Shown here: positions 8,040-14,544 of the stretch, in pieces | Layout: each line of letters opens with the position of its first letter | Position numbering within the stretch: the stretch's first letter is position 1 | Assembly (NCBI GenBank): GCA_013151465.1 | Contig: JAADIF010000017.1 | Coordinates: 1 to 20,002 of the forward strand | Direction: 5' to 3' | Source of the DNA: Microcaldota archaeon | GTDB lineage: Archaea > Aenigmatarchaeota > Aenigmatarchaeia > QMZP01 > QMZT01 | Length of the DNA: 20,002 nucleotides | The notes under the pieces: generated by a model | Seen by the model: only the letters and a program-made list of their open reading frames with translations | What the model was told of the DNA's origin: nothing | Database searches by the model: none | Translations under genes and position numbers: made by a program

Positions 8040-8327
8040 TTAACCTGCTGCCCTGAGATGCTCTGGCGTAACTATGACGGTCTTCTCTTTCTTTCCATCT
8101 GATACTTTCACGACTAGTGCCCTTCCTCTTTTTTCCGTTACTACGCCAATCTTGCCCTTGAATCTGAAATGGGGCATGCTCTCCTGTGAGAAAGGATTCT
8201 GGTCTATTATAACTTTTTGGTTAATCTCAAACTTCTCTATGAATGGCGTGACCTTGAATTTGGACCTGAAATCACGCTTGAAAGTTCTTCGCGTGCCCCT
8301 TTTATATCCTGTGCTCCTATGAACCAT
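8040..8327 (-). CDS. rpl21e: 50S ribosomal protein L21e
   Basis: 95 residues, the usual length of archaeal eL21, a large-subunit protein. The N-terminus VHRSTGYKRGTRRTFKRDFR and the SH3-like core with KVIIDQNPFSQESMPHFRFKG and GRALVVKV are diagnostic. The frame continues upstream to an ATG at 8384, but the ATG at 8327 gives the correct family N-terminus. It also has AGGTG five nt upstream, so the extension is rejected. It is the first gene of the minus-strand operon with rpoF and, after a larger gap, DUF655. A TATA element sits about 40 nt upstream. Confidence 0.97.
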   Translation of the reverse strand: MVHRSTGYKRGTRRTFKRDFRSKFKVTPFIEKFEINQKVIIDQNPFSQESMPHFRFKGKIGVVTEKRGRALVVKVSDGKKEKTVIVTPEHLRAAG

Positions 8328-8332
8328 ATAAA

Positions 8333-8337
8333 CACCT
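8333..8337 (-). promoter_or_regulatory. Ribosome binding site of rpl21e
   Basis: AGGTG on the minus strand with a 5-nt spacer to ATG 8327. It rules out the 19-codon upstream extension as the main start. Confidence 0.7.
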
Positions 8338-8364
8338 ACATCTTCTCCATTAATTAGATAGGTT

Positions 8365-8376
8365 AATTTATATAAG
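8365..8376 (-). promoter_or_regulatory. TATA box of the rpl21e-rpoF operon
   Basis: Minus-strand sequence CTTATATAAATT is a near-ideal archaeal TATA box. Transcription starting ~25 nt downstream (near 8343) would leave a short leader that contains the AGGTG ribosome binding site. Confidence 0.7.
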
Positions 8377-8420
8377 ATTATCATTTAAAAATGTGCCCGT
8401 TCCCTGAATTTGCAGTTAAT

Positions 8421-8429
8421 CTTATAAAA
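8421..8429 (+). promoter_or_regulatory. TATA box of the PHP-domain gene
   Basis: CTTATAAAA is centred 26 nt before the ATG at 8451, the spacing expected for a leaderless transcript. It is divergent from the ribosomal operon promoter about 45 bp away. Confidence 0.6.
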
Positions 8430-8450
8430 CTATCTTAAAAAGCCTTGTAC

Positions 8451-9119
8451 ATGCTAAAATGTGACTTTCATATTCATACATATCGCTCTCCCGATAGCAA
8501 CATAAAACCCCCGGATCTTATCAAGACAGCTGTTGAGAAAGGGTTGGACGTGATAGGGGTTGTTGACCATGATGTGCTTTGGGGCGGTCTTGAAGCCTCG
8601 AAGATAGCGCGTGACATTGCCCCTGATCTTACCGTCATACCGGGAGAGGAGATAAAGACAGGAGACGGTGAGATAATAGCATTGAACATAAAGAAAACCA
8701 TAAAAAGCGGTCTGGGTATAGAGATGACTGCGCAAGAAGTCAAAAAACAGGGCGGTTTTCTGATAGTGCCCCACCCTTTCGATAAAATGAGAAGGGGAGT
8801 TCTAGATAACATATCGCTCATCAAAAATAGCATAGATGCGATTGAAGTGTTTAATGCAAGGTCAATCTTTTCCTCATTCAACGCGAAAGCGCGTGCATAT
8901 GCAACCGAAAACATGATACCAATGGTTGCAGGATCGGATGCGCATTTTCTTTATGAAATAGGTGCTGCCTATACGATGATTGACAGCGATAACGACATGA
9001 AGTCAATCTTTGATGCAATAGCCGCCGGCAGAACTAAAATTGAAGGAAAACGCACTGGCATGAAACCTCATTTAGGTACGTTCTTCCAGAAAAGGTTTGG
9101 GAAAAATCCTGGCTTTTAG
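8451..9119 (+). CDS. PHP-domain metal-dependent phosphoesterase
   Basis: 222 residues from ATG 8451. PHP proteins are TIM-barrel-like metallohydrolases that act on phosphoesters. All metal-binding motifs are visible: KCDFHIHTYRSPDS with the H-x-H pair at the N-terminus, GVVDHD, PGEEI, VPHPFD and GSDAH. This matches stand-alone PHP hydrolases of the TrpH/YciV type (3',5'-nucleotide or RNA phosphatase, 5'-3' oligonucleotidase) more than the histidinol phosphatases; the exact substrate cannot be told. TTG 8445 could add two residues, but the ATG fits the leaderless promoter. The 3' end overlaps the end of the convergent UbiA gene by 48 bp. Confidence 0.9.
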   Translation: MLKCDFHIHTYRSPDSNIKPPDLIKTAVEKGLDVIGVVDHDVLWGGLEASKIARDIAPDLTVIPGEEIKTGDGEIIALNIKKTIKSGLGIEMTAQEVKKQGGFLIVPHPFDKMRRGVLDNISLIKNSIDAIEVFNARSIFSSFNAKARAYATENMIPMVAGSDAHFLYEIGAAYTMIDSDNDMKSIFDAIAAGRTKIEGKRTGMKPHLGTFFQKRFGKNPGF

Positions 9120-10163
9120 TAGCCTTAACCGTGCTATTTTCTTCCCGAAATCGTCGAATATATCGTTGAGATCTTTGTATTTCTGTAAATCGACCGCCAT
9201 TACATCCATTTTCTCCACAACGCTGTATGGGAGGCCATTTTTGATCGTCTCTGCATAATTGTCCAGCTCCATGGCTATATTCTCATTTGCCTCCGCTGCA
9301 GGCGGTATGAATATTATGGAAAGTGAGAATATGACGGTGAACAGCAGCAGCAATTGCGTAGTCATTACGCTGTTTAGCGTATTATATCTGCGTTTCGTGT
9401 TTCTGAACATGAAAATCATCATGGACGGCAGCACGAGCATCAGTACCATTGCAAGGGGCATGCTGTAAGCGAATAACGATATGGAATATGCAATAAATGC
9501 AATTACCACAGAAGCTCCGAGGAGTTTTGTATGTTGTTTTGTTATAACGGATGTATCCTCCGCCTTATAGACAATGTAGGATATGGTGTATGCGAGCGAG
9601 AGGGTAAGAATTATCCAGAAAGGGAAACTTGATACGTTCGTTGTAAAGGCAAACCACCCGGAAGAGTATTTAAGGAACTCTATCAATGTCATGTTTGCCG
9701 CTGTTTTCTTTATGCTGCCCTTGAAATATGTGCGGGGTGAAGAGTGTAGGTAATTCAACAAGACTGCAAATAGCATCAGCCCCATGAAATAGGGATTCAC
9801 GAAAAGCGACAAAGCCGCGCCGGCTATGAGCATGATCCATAAAACCTTCCGTGCGGCATGCTCAGAAAGCAGGCCGCTGGCAACAAGCTTCCATTGCCTT
9901 TTGTGCGGGTGCTTCGCATCGTCGCCTGCATCTATCATGTCGTTGTAGACATATACCGATGAATACAAAACAAGATAAGCAACCGCTGCAAACAGAGCTC
10001 CAACAACGTCGAACGTCCCAAACATGGCAACAAAAAGCAACGCCCCGACAGAAAATTGGATAATGTTTTTTGGCAGATTGATTGTTATGCTATTGAAGAC
10101 AATGCTCTTTTTCATATACATGCACCAATGCGATGGTCTAAGAATAGATTTGGACGAGCTCAT
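9072..10163 (-). CDS. UbiA-family prenyltransferase with C-terminal extension
   Basis: 363 residues with about eight to nine hydrophobic segments between ~35 and 290. UbiA enzymes move a polyprenyl group from a diphosphate to an acceptor in the membrane. The first Asp-rich motif is clear: NDMIDAGDD at 74-82 (N-D-x-x-D-x-x-x-D), followed by HPHKRQWKLVASG, which matches the conserved HP-x-KR-x-x-P-x-ASG block. The second Asp-rich motif is not clear: the matching loop YKAEDTSVITKQHTK (198-212) has only E201 and D202. The last ~75 residues are a soluble, charged tail not seen in short UbiA proteins. The start ATG overlaps the upstream methyltransferase stop (ATGA), so the two are coupled. The product might be a lipid precursor, a quinone or a decaprenyl-phosphoribose-like compound; the substrate is undecided. 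Confidence 0.85.
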   Translation of the reverse strand: MSSSKSILRPSHWCMYMKKSIVFNSITINLPKNIIQFSVGALLFVAMFGTFDVVGALFAAVAYLVLYSSVYVYNDMIDAGDDAKHPHKRQWKLVASGLLSEHAARKVLWIMLIAGAALSLFVNPYFMGLMLFAVLLNYLHSSPRTYFKGSIKKTAANMTLIEFLKYSSGWFAFTTNVSSFPFWIILTLSLAYTISYIVYKAEDTSVITKQHTKLLGASVVIAFIAYSISLFAYSMPLAMVLMLVLPSMMIFMFRNTKRRYNTLNSVMTTQLLLLFTVIFSLSIIFIPPAAEANENIAMELDNYAETIKNGLPYSVVEKMDVMAVDLQKYKDLNDIFDDFGKKIARLRLLKARIFPKPFLEERT

Positions 10164-10906
10164 TTATTAGGTTTTTTCGCGCTTGCAACAAGGACAGATG
10201 CAAGGGAGACCTTTCTTGCAAATGCCGAATCTACAATATTCCATATCTTTTCGTATCTGCTTGAATACATACCATTACCGAGTATGGGACTCCCTTTGAC
10301 AACGATATTCTCAAATCCAATGATATCAAGAAGAGAAGAAAGCGACTTCTCGGTGAAAGCCCGTATGTGCCCCACCGAATTTTTCATGAAAGGATTTCCG
10401 GTATATAGTTTAGAGGCTGATTCCACCCATGTTGGAAGCCATCCTATCAACAGAAAACCCCTGTTATACCACGATGCGATATTTGGCACTGACAAAATCA
10501 GGGTGCCTCCCGGCCTAAGAACATCGAGTATGTTTTCCAGAAGCTTCTCGGTGTCATATACATGCTCTATTACATCCCCGCAGAATACCATGTCAAAAAA
10601 ATCACTTTCGAAGGGCAGTTTTCCCTTGGTTATATCAAACAATTTTACGTTTATTCCCTTCTCTTTTGCTTTTTTTGCGGCATCTGCACTGATTTCAACG
10701 CCAAACATCCGCGCTGATATGCTCTTTCCGATGATTTCGGTAATATAGCCATCGCCGCATCCTATATCAAGCGCGTTCTTCCCTTCAAATCCGCTAAGAA
10801 GGCCGAGGACTGTCTCAATTTTCTTTCTGTGCACCGAATAATAGATGTCATGCTTGCTCGCAAAAACATCAGAATAAAAATGCTTGTTATAATCGCTTAT
10901 GTCCAT
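10160..10906 (-). CDS. Class I SAM-dependent methyltransferase (type 11-like)
   Basis: 248 residues. Motif I is ALDIGCGDGYIT (45-56), the acidic residue after strand 2 is in GVEIS (69-73), and the post-motif stretch DMVFCGDVIEHV (105-116) with LRPGGTLILSVPN (130-142) is typical of small-molecule or lipid/quinone methyltransferases related to UbiE/UbiG. A C-terminal part around SWYNRG and RYEKIWN is less conserved. It is the promoter-proximal gene of a two-gene operon with UbiA, so a prenylated lipid or glycolipid substrate is a reasonable inference, but specificity is not visible. A TATA element 20-33 nt upstream suggests leaderless transcription. Confidence 0.9.
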   Translation of the reverse strand: MDISDYNKHFYSDVFASKHDIYYSVHRKKIETVLGLLSGFEGKNALDIGCGDGYITEIIGKSISARMFGVEISADAAKKAKEKGINVKLFDITKGKLPFESDFFDMVFCGDVIEHVYDTEKLLENILDVLRPGGTLILSVPNIASWYNRGFLLIGWLPTWVESASKLYTGNPFMKNSVGHIRAFTEKSLSSLLDIIGFENIVVKGSPILGNGMYSSRYEKIWNIVDSAFARKVSLASVLVASAKKPNK

Positions 10907-10925
10907 AGGCTATTATTTGCAGATG

Positions 10926-10939
10926 AATTTTTAATATAG
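10926..10939 (-). promoter_or_regulatory. TATA box of the methyltransferase-UbiA operon
   Basis: Minus strand CTATATTAAAAATT, centred about 26 nt before the ATG at 10906. This spacing fits a leaderless mRNA. Confidence 0.5.
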
Positions 10940-10948
10940 AAGTACAAC

Positions 10949-10959
10949 GTTATATAATC
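10949..10959 (+). promoter_or_regulatory. TATA box of the divergent methyltransferase gene
   Basis: GTTATATAATC lies about 30-40 nt before ATG 10989. Transcription starting near 10980 would keep the GTGAT ribosome binding site in a very short leader. A second AT-rich element at 10965-10972 is an alternative. Confidence 0.45.
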
Positions 10960-10980
10960 TGACCTATAAAAACATAAGAC

Positions 10981-10985
10981 GTGAT
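10981..10985 (+). promoter_or_regulatory. Ribosome binding site of the divergent methyltransferase
   Basis: GTGAT with a 3-nt spacer to ATG 10989. It is the same anti-16S core used by rpoF. Confidence 0.45.
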
Positions 10986-10988
10986 TAA

Positions 10989-11756
10989 ATGCTTTCTCCC
11001 GAAGAACATGCCAAAAAATGGTCACAACTGTGGAACTCAATTTCAGACATAGAGTATAAGGAAGAAGGTGCCATAATGTGGCAGTTCTACAAGACATTCA
11101 TAGGAGATATGGATTTTGGGGGAAAGAATGTAATAGAGCTTGGCTGCGGAACGGGCATTAACACGATATTGATGGGACGCATGGGTGCAAAAATAACATT
11201 CCTGGACAGAAGCAGGGAAGCGCTTAACATAGTGAAGAAACACGCCGAGAAGATGGGAATAGATGCAGAATACATAAAATCAGATATATTCGATTTCAGG
11301 GAAAGTGGAAAGTTCGATTTCGTCCACTCGGAAGGTGTAGTTGAACATTTCCTGCCGCCAAGAAGGCAGGAAATCCTTGACATACATTCAGATATTCTTA
11401 AAAAAGGCGGCAATGCGCTCATAATAGTGCCTAACAAGGCGTGCCCTGGATATGTAGTGGGAAAATTCATCTCGGAAAAGCTTGGCAACTGGGTTTACGG
11501 AGATGAATTTCCATACACCAGACACGAACTCCAAAAAAGGGTGATGAAGGCAGGGCTCACTCCGCAGAAATGGTCTGGAGGAGAATTTGTCACGTCGTTT
11601 GTATGGTTCTTTGCCCCGATGTTTCTCAGCTCTACATCATTCATGAAGCGCTCGCTTAGATTCATGCCGGGAAGAAGATTCCTTCGCCTGGATCAGGACC
11701 ATGCATGTGCAAACAAAGTAGGAAGGATAATAGGCGTTCTTGCGCAAAAGAAATGA
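10989..11756 (+). CDS. Class I SAM-dependent methyltransferase
   Basis: 255 residues. Motif I is VIELGCGTGINT (48-59), followed by FLDRS (71-75), the motif KSDIFDF (97-103) and FDFVHSEGVVEH (109-120). This is a complete Rossmann methyltransferase core. The C-terminal ~80 residues include a hydrophobic patch (FVWFFAPMFLSS) and a basic end (GRRFLRL), which could let it sit near the membrane. It is divergent from the other methyltransferase (82-bp gap), and the two proteins share only the general fold. Position between UbiA/methyltransferase and the glycosyltransferase suggests methylation of a lipid or glycan, but this rests on context alone. It ends 7 bp from the convergent glycosyltransferase. 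Confidence 0.9.
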   Translation: MLSPEEHAKKWSQLWNSISDIEYKEEGAIMWQFYKTFIGDMDFGGKNVIELGCGTGINTILMGRMGAKITFLDRSREALNIVKKHAEKMGIDAEYIKSDIFDFRESGKFDFVHSEGVVEHFLPPRRQEILDIHSDILKKGGNALIIVPNKACPGYVVGKFISEKLGNWVYGDEFPYTRHELQKRVMKAGLTPQKWSGGEFVTSFVWFFAPMFLSSTSFMKRSLRFMPGRRFLRLDQDHACANKVGRIIGVLAQKK

Positions 11757-11763
11757 AGCGCTG

Positions 11764-13044
11764 CTATTTTTTCCATTCGTTGACATTAAGCTCGTTTAGA
11801 TTCCTGCCGTATTTTATCCTATCCTTCATGCCTGCGAGTATCCCGGCGGCATATATGATGAACAGCAATGGCATATAGATGAGCACATACGGAACAAGCA
11901 ATGCAAGCTCTTTCGTACTGCGAAATCCCCTTATGGAGAAGACGATCGTATGTGTGATGCCTGCAAGGGTTGCAGGAACCCAATAGACAGAAAAGAAAAG
12001 GCCTATGAGAAGGAGGAGCTTTACCGTCGATTCAAACGAAAGGTATGAGAGCGCCGAGAAAGGTATGAGTGTATATATGGTAAAGGCGCTGTGGTATAGT
12101 ATAAGCGACAGTAGCATGAAAACCATTAGGGCGTGCGGGACCATCCCTATGATGACCTGTTTCAACCTGGCATAAACTCGTTTGTTGCGAAGGAATGCAA
12201 ACAGGCCGCCCTTTCCCCATCTGAACCTCTGCCTGTAGAAGGACTTCAGCGTTTCAGGCTCTTCGGTGTAGACGGTCGTGCGCGGGTCGTGAGCTATAAC
12301 GTATCCGTGTGCAAGAAGCTTTCCGGCAAGTGCCATGTCCTCGACAAGCGTCTCATCCCATCCGCCCACATTCTCTAGGGCTGACGCCCTCACCATCACC
12401 CCGCACCCCCGGAACGATATCATCGAACCAAAATACATATGCGAGCGGGCAAGAGTAAACCAGAACGAGCTCTCGAAACTTGTGAACCTTCCGAGTGTGC
12501 TGTCCCTGTTTTTTGTATCAAAGCGAGGGGATGCCGCTCCTACCTTTCCGTCCCTGAACCACGCTGCAAGGTTTCCTATGAATTTGTCATCTATGATGCT
12601 GTCAGAATCAAGAAAAAGGAACAGATCGGTCTTGACATTTTTGATAGCCTTATTGAGCGAGCGTGCTTTTCCTTCACGCTTTTTGTTATGGATTACCCTT
12701 ACGTCGAAGCTTTTGCATACGTCGGCTACGCTGTTGTTAGGGGTGTCATCCACCACTATTATCTCCTTATTCTCGTATTTGCTCTTCAATACAGATTCTA
12801 TCGTTTCCCCTATGGTGTCTGCTGATTTGTATGACGCTATGACAACTGTGACCTTGGGCTCTTTTCCTTCAGGATATGGTTTTGGATATGCAACTCTCCT
12901 TTCCCATGCCCACCCAAGGCCCCATATGAAAAGCGTGTAGGACATTATGAGAACAGCTATCACAAAGCTTACCGGCGCAAGCCAGTAGGCGGCTGAAAAA
13001 TATGTTATCATGTACACAATGACATCTTCTATAATTCCAATCAT
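11764..13044 (-). CDS. Membrane glycosyltransferase family 2
   Basis: 426 residues. A hydrophobic N-terminal segment (~20-45) is followed by a cytoplasmic GT-A domain: VTVVIASYKSADTI (65-78), VVDDTPNN (97-104), the metal-binding DSD at 146-148 (LFLDSDSIID), VEDMALAGKL (234-243) and the processive-type Q-x-x-R-W motif in RQRFRWGKGG (271-280). Several transmembrane segments follow (~300-400). This layout is that of BcsA, chitin synthase and hyaluronan synthase relatives, which polymerise or transfer sugars across or at the membrane. It may equally be a dolichol-phosphate-sugar or capsule enzyme. The inferred role is surface glycan or lipid-linked sugar synthesis. A 308-bp divergent region with a phased repeat array lies upstream. 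Confidence 0.93.
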   Translation of the reverse strand: MIGIIEDVIVYMITYFSAAYWLAPVSFVIAVLIMSYTLFIWGLGWAWERRVAYPKPYPEGKEPKVTVVIASYKSADTIGETIESVLKSKYENKEIIVVDDTPNNSVADVCKSFDVRVIHNKKREGKARSLNKAIKNVKTDLFLFLDSDSIIDDKFIGNLAAWFRDGKVGAASPRFDTKNRDSTLGRFTSFESSFWFTLARSHMYFGSMISFRGCGVMVRASALENVGGWDETLVEDMALAGKLLAHGYVIAHDPRTTVYTEEPETLKSFYRQRFRWGKGGLFAFLRNKRVYARLKQVIIGMVPHALMVFMLLSLILYHSAFTIYTLIPFSALSYLSFESTVKLLLLIGLFFSVYWVPATLAGITHTIVFSIRGFRSTKELALLVPYVLIYMPLLFIIYAAGILAGMKDRIKYGRNLNELNVNEWKK

Positions 13045-13352
13045 ATTATTAATCTATATCAGCCAACTGTTAAAAACATGTAAAATTACGGGAATCGTCC
13101 GACATAAAATATTTAATCACGATGGTCTGCTTGCGGATGGAAGCATAGGTTATATCACAAATTTCCATATTATGTTCTATAAATTAGAACTATTGTTCTA
13201 TATTTATGAACATTTGTTCATAAAAAGCGAACAAATCGGGAAAGATTTACATCTTTTCTTTAATTTTCCCTTAGTTTCGCAGAATAGACACATATAGCAG
13301 TGCTGACAATTCGTATAATCCCTTTTAATTGTATCGAAATAAAAAAAGTTTC
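13045..13352. other. 308-bp divergent intergenic region
   Basis: This gap between the glycosyltransferase and the polyprenol-kinase-like gene has no convincing gene. It is AT-rich, with TATA-like patches near 13069-13075 (minus) and 13108-13117. It contains the 21-bp repeat array at 13174-13236. The 95-codon open frame crossing it starts inside the glycosyltransferase and was rejected. A small non-coding RNA cannot be excluded. Confidence 0.6.
13174..13236. repeat. Three-unit 21-bp array of GTTC-N9-GAAC dyads
   Basis: GTTC occurs at 13174, 13195 and 13216, and GAAC at 13187, 13208 and 13229. Each series is exactly 21 bp apart, so every unit reads GTTC-N9-GAAC-N4. Neighbouring half-sites also form GAAC-N4-GTTC dyads: TAGAAC-TATT-GTTCTA at 13185-13200, and a 9-bp-arm hairpin TTTATGAAC-ATTT-GTTCATAAA at 13203-13224. 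Successive dyad centres (13182, 13192.5, 13203, 13213.5, 13224) are 10.5 bp apart, one helical turn. It looks like an operator array for a dimeric regulator binding cooperatively, or iteron-like sites. The protein that binds is not identified. Confidence 0.8.
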
Positions 13353-13997
13353 ATGGAAGCCGACAAAATTCTCGATTCATTGGACGATATGAAAGGGGGG
13401 AAGGAATTGGCTCGCCAGCTTATACATCTGTCCGGCATACTTTTCGTCATTGCGGCGCAAATCCTTGGAGGCATTCTGATTTCCATTTACGCTTTCATGG
13501 CGGCCTCGTTCTTTTTCATGTATTCCATATATCTTAAATATGAAAGGCGCCGCATGAACAGGATTCTTCGGAAGCTTGATGAAATCGAGGAGAGATTCAG
13601 GGATATGACGCTCAAGGTTGCAAGGATTGAAGAAGAGAGAACAGGCTTCTTCCATGGTCCGTTCTGGCTCTTCATGGGGTTCGGAATAACGTTCGCCTTA
13701 TTCCCCTTGCCTGTTGCATCTGCCTCATGTGCCATTCTTGCGGTGGGCGACTCTGCCTCGACGATAGTAGGCATGAGCTTGGGGAAACACAAAATAGCAA
13801 AAAACAAGACAATTGAGGGCACGTCCGCTTTTCTGATTTCATCATTTATCGCATCAATTTTCTTTGTGAACCCGGTTGCGGCGCTTCTTGGCTCATCCGC
13901 AGGCGCAATTGCAGAAGCGTTCGGAAGGCCGAACGACAACATAACGATACCACTGGCATCTGCTGTTGTGATGATTATCGCAATGTCAATTCTCTAA
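13353..13997 (+). CDS. Dolichol kinase/CTP-dependent polyprenol kinase family membrane protein
   Basis: 214 residues from ATG 13353; TTG 13329 would add eight. The family (Sec59, phytol/farnesol kinase, DGK1) phosphorylates long-chain prenols using CTP. Diagnostic features are ELARQLIHLSG (18-28, R-x-x-x-H), VGDSASTIVGMSLGKHKI (131-148), KTIEGT (152-157) and NDNITIPL (194-201). Hydrophobic segments frame a charged central helix, ERRRMNRILRKLDEIEERFR (64-83). This central coiled-coil-like insertion makes the topology unusual. The inferred role is making or recycling the polyprenyl phosphate used by glycosyltransferases, in keeping with the UbiA and GT2 genes nearby. It ends 3 bp from the convergent CBS gene. 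Confidence 0.85.
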   Translation: MEADKILDSLDDMKGGKELARQLIHLSGILFVIAAQILGGILISIYAFMAASFFFMYSIYLKYERRRMNRILRKLDEIEERFRDMTLKVARIEEERTGFFHGPFWLFMGFGITFALFPLPVASASCAILAVGDSASTIVGMSLGKHKIAKNKTIEGTSAFLISSFIASIFFVNPVAALLGSSAGAIAEAFGRPNDNITIPLASAVVMIIAMSIL

Positions 13998-14000
13998 GAA

Positions 14001-14432
14001 TCAGCCGGCAATCGGCTTGCTACGCTTTGACAACAACACCATTGCCCCTATCTCGTCCATTATCTTTGGCTGGGCCGCTATTATGTCTGTCGCCGTGACT
14101 ATGCCGACAAGCGTCTCGTTCTCAATTACGGGAAGCTTCTTTATGCCATTCTCTATCATCACGTTTGCCGCATCTTCGACATCCAGATCCGGCTTTACGT
14201 ATATGACCTCTTTTGCCATTATCTCATCCACACTTGTCTGGTGTATGTCCTTGCCTTTCGCAACGACTTTGGTAAGTATGTCCCTGTCTGTCACAAGGCC
14301 GGCAAGCTTTTCATCCTCAACTATGAGAAGCGAGCCGATACCCTTTTCAGACATGATTTTCGCCGCCTCGACCGCTGTCGTTTTCCTTGGGGCCGTCACG
14401 ACGCTCTGCACCATTATATCTTTCACAAGCAT
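14001..14432 (-). CDS. CBS-domain-pair protein
   Basis: 143 residues made almost entirely of two CBS domains (a Bateman module): CBS1 ~7-60 with SEKGIGSLLIVEDEKLAGLVTDRDIL, CBS2 ~72-125 with ENGIKKLPVIENETLVGIVTATDII. CBS pairs bind adenosine nucleotides such as AMP, ATP or SAM and act as energy or metabolite sensors. There is no fused catalytic domain, so it probably regulates another protein in trans. The family is abundant in archaea and is not specific to a pathway. Neighbours (polyprenol kinase, endonuclease-like gene) do not reveal its partner. The start is ATG 14432; an AT-rich stretch at 14452-14462 could be its TATA element. Confidence 0.93.
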   Translation of the reverse strand: MLVKDIMVQSVVTAPRKTTAVEAAKIMSEKGIGSLLIVEDEKLAGLVTDRDILTKVVAKGKDIHQTSVDEIMAKEVIYVKPDLDVEDAANVMIENGIKKLPVIENETLVGIVTATDIIAAQPKIMDEIGAMVLLSKRSKPIAG

Positions 14433-14481
14433 GTTTATAATTTATCTGAACGGATATTAATAATCCACATCCATATTATGT

Positions 14482-14495
14482 CTACTTTGAAGTAG
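14482..14495. repeat. Short inverted repeat between the CBS gene and the TIM-barrel gene
   Basis: CTACTT-TG-AAGTAG is a perfect 6-bp-arm dyad in the middle of the divergent gap 14433-14544, about 55 bp from each start. It could be an operator. Confidence 0.4.
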
Positions 14496-14511
14496 GAATA
14501 TATCCTTTACC

Positions 14512-14521
14512 CATATTTTAA
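14512..14521 (+). promoter_or_regulatory. TATA-like element of the endonuclease-IV-like operon
   Basis: CATATTTTAA is centred about 28 nt before ATG 14545, consistent with a nearly leaderless transcript. Confidence 0.45.
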
Positions 14522-14544
14522 CTTCCGCCACCATATAATAGAAT

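Noticed and set aside
8328..8384. A 19-codon N-terminal extension of L21e
   Set aside because: The family N-terminus and the AGGTG site both point to ATG 8327, and the extension would run over the operon's TATA box.
10056..10748. A 230-codon plus-strand open frame
   Set aside because: Antisense to the UbiA and methyltransferase genes, whose motifs are clear.
12335..12940. A 201-codon plus-strand open frame
   Set aside because: Antisense to the GT2 catalytic domain, including the DSD motif.
13185..13219. A true LexA/SOS box
   Set aside because: GAAC-N4-GTTC matches the Gram-positive LexA core, but archaea are not known to use LexA and the neighbouring genes are not DNA-repair genes.
13174..13236. 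CRISPR array
   Set aside because: The 21-bp units have no separate unique spacers, only conserved half-sites with short variable gaps, and no cas genes are in the window.
13010..13297. A 95-codon plus-strand open frame across the glycosyltransferase start and the intergenic repeat array
   Set aside because: It begins inside the glycosyltransferase N-terminus on the opposite strand, has low-complexity Ile/Leu/Phe/His composition, no ribosome binding site, and reads through the palindromic array. Chance opening in AT-rich DNA is more likely.
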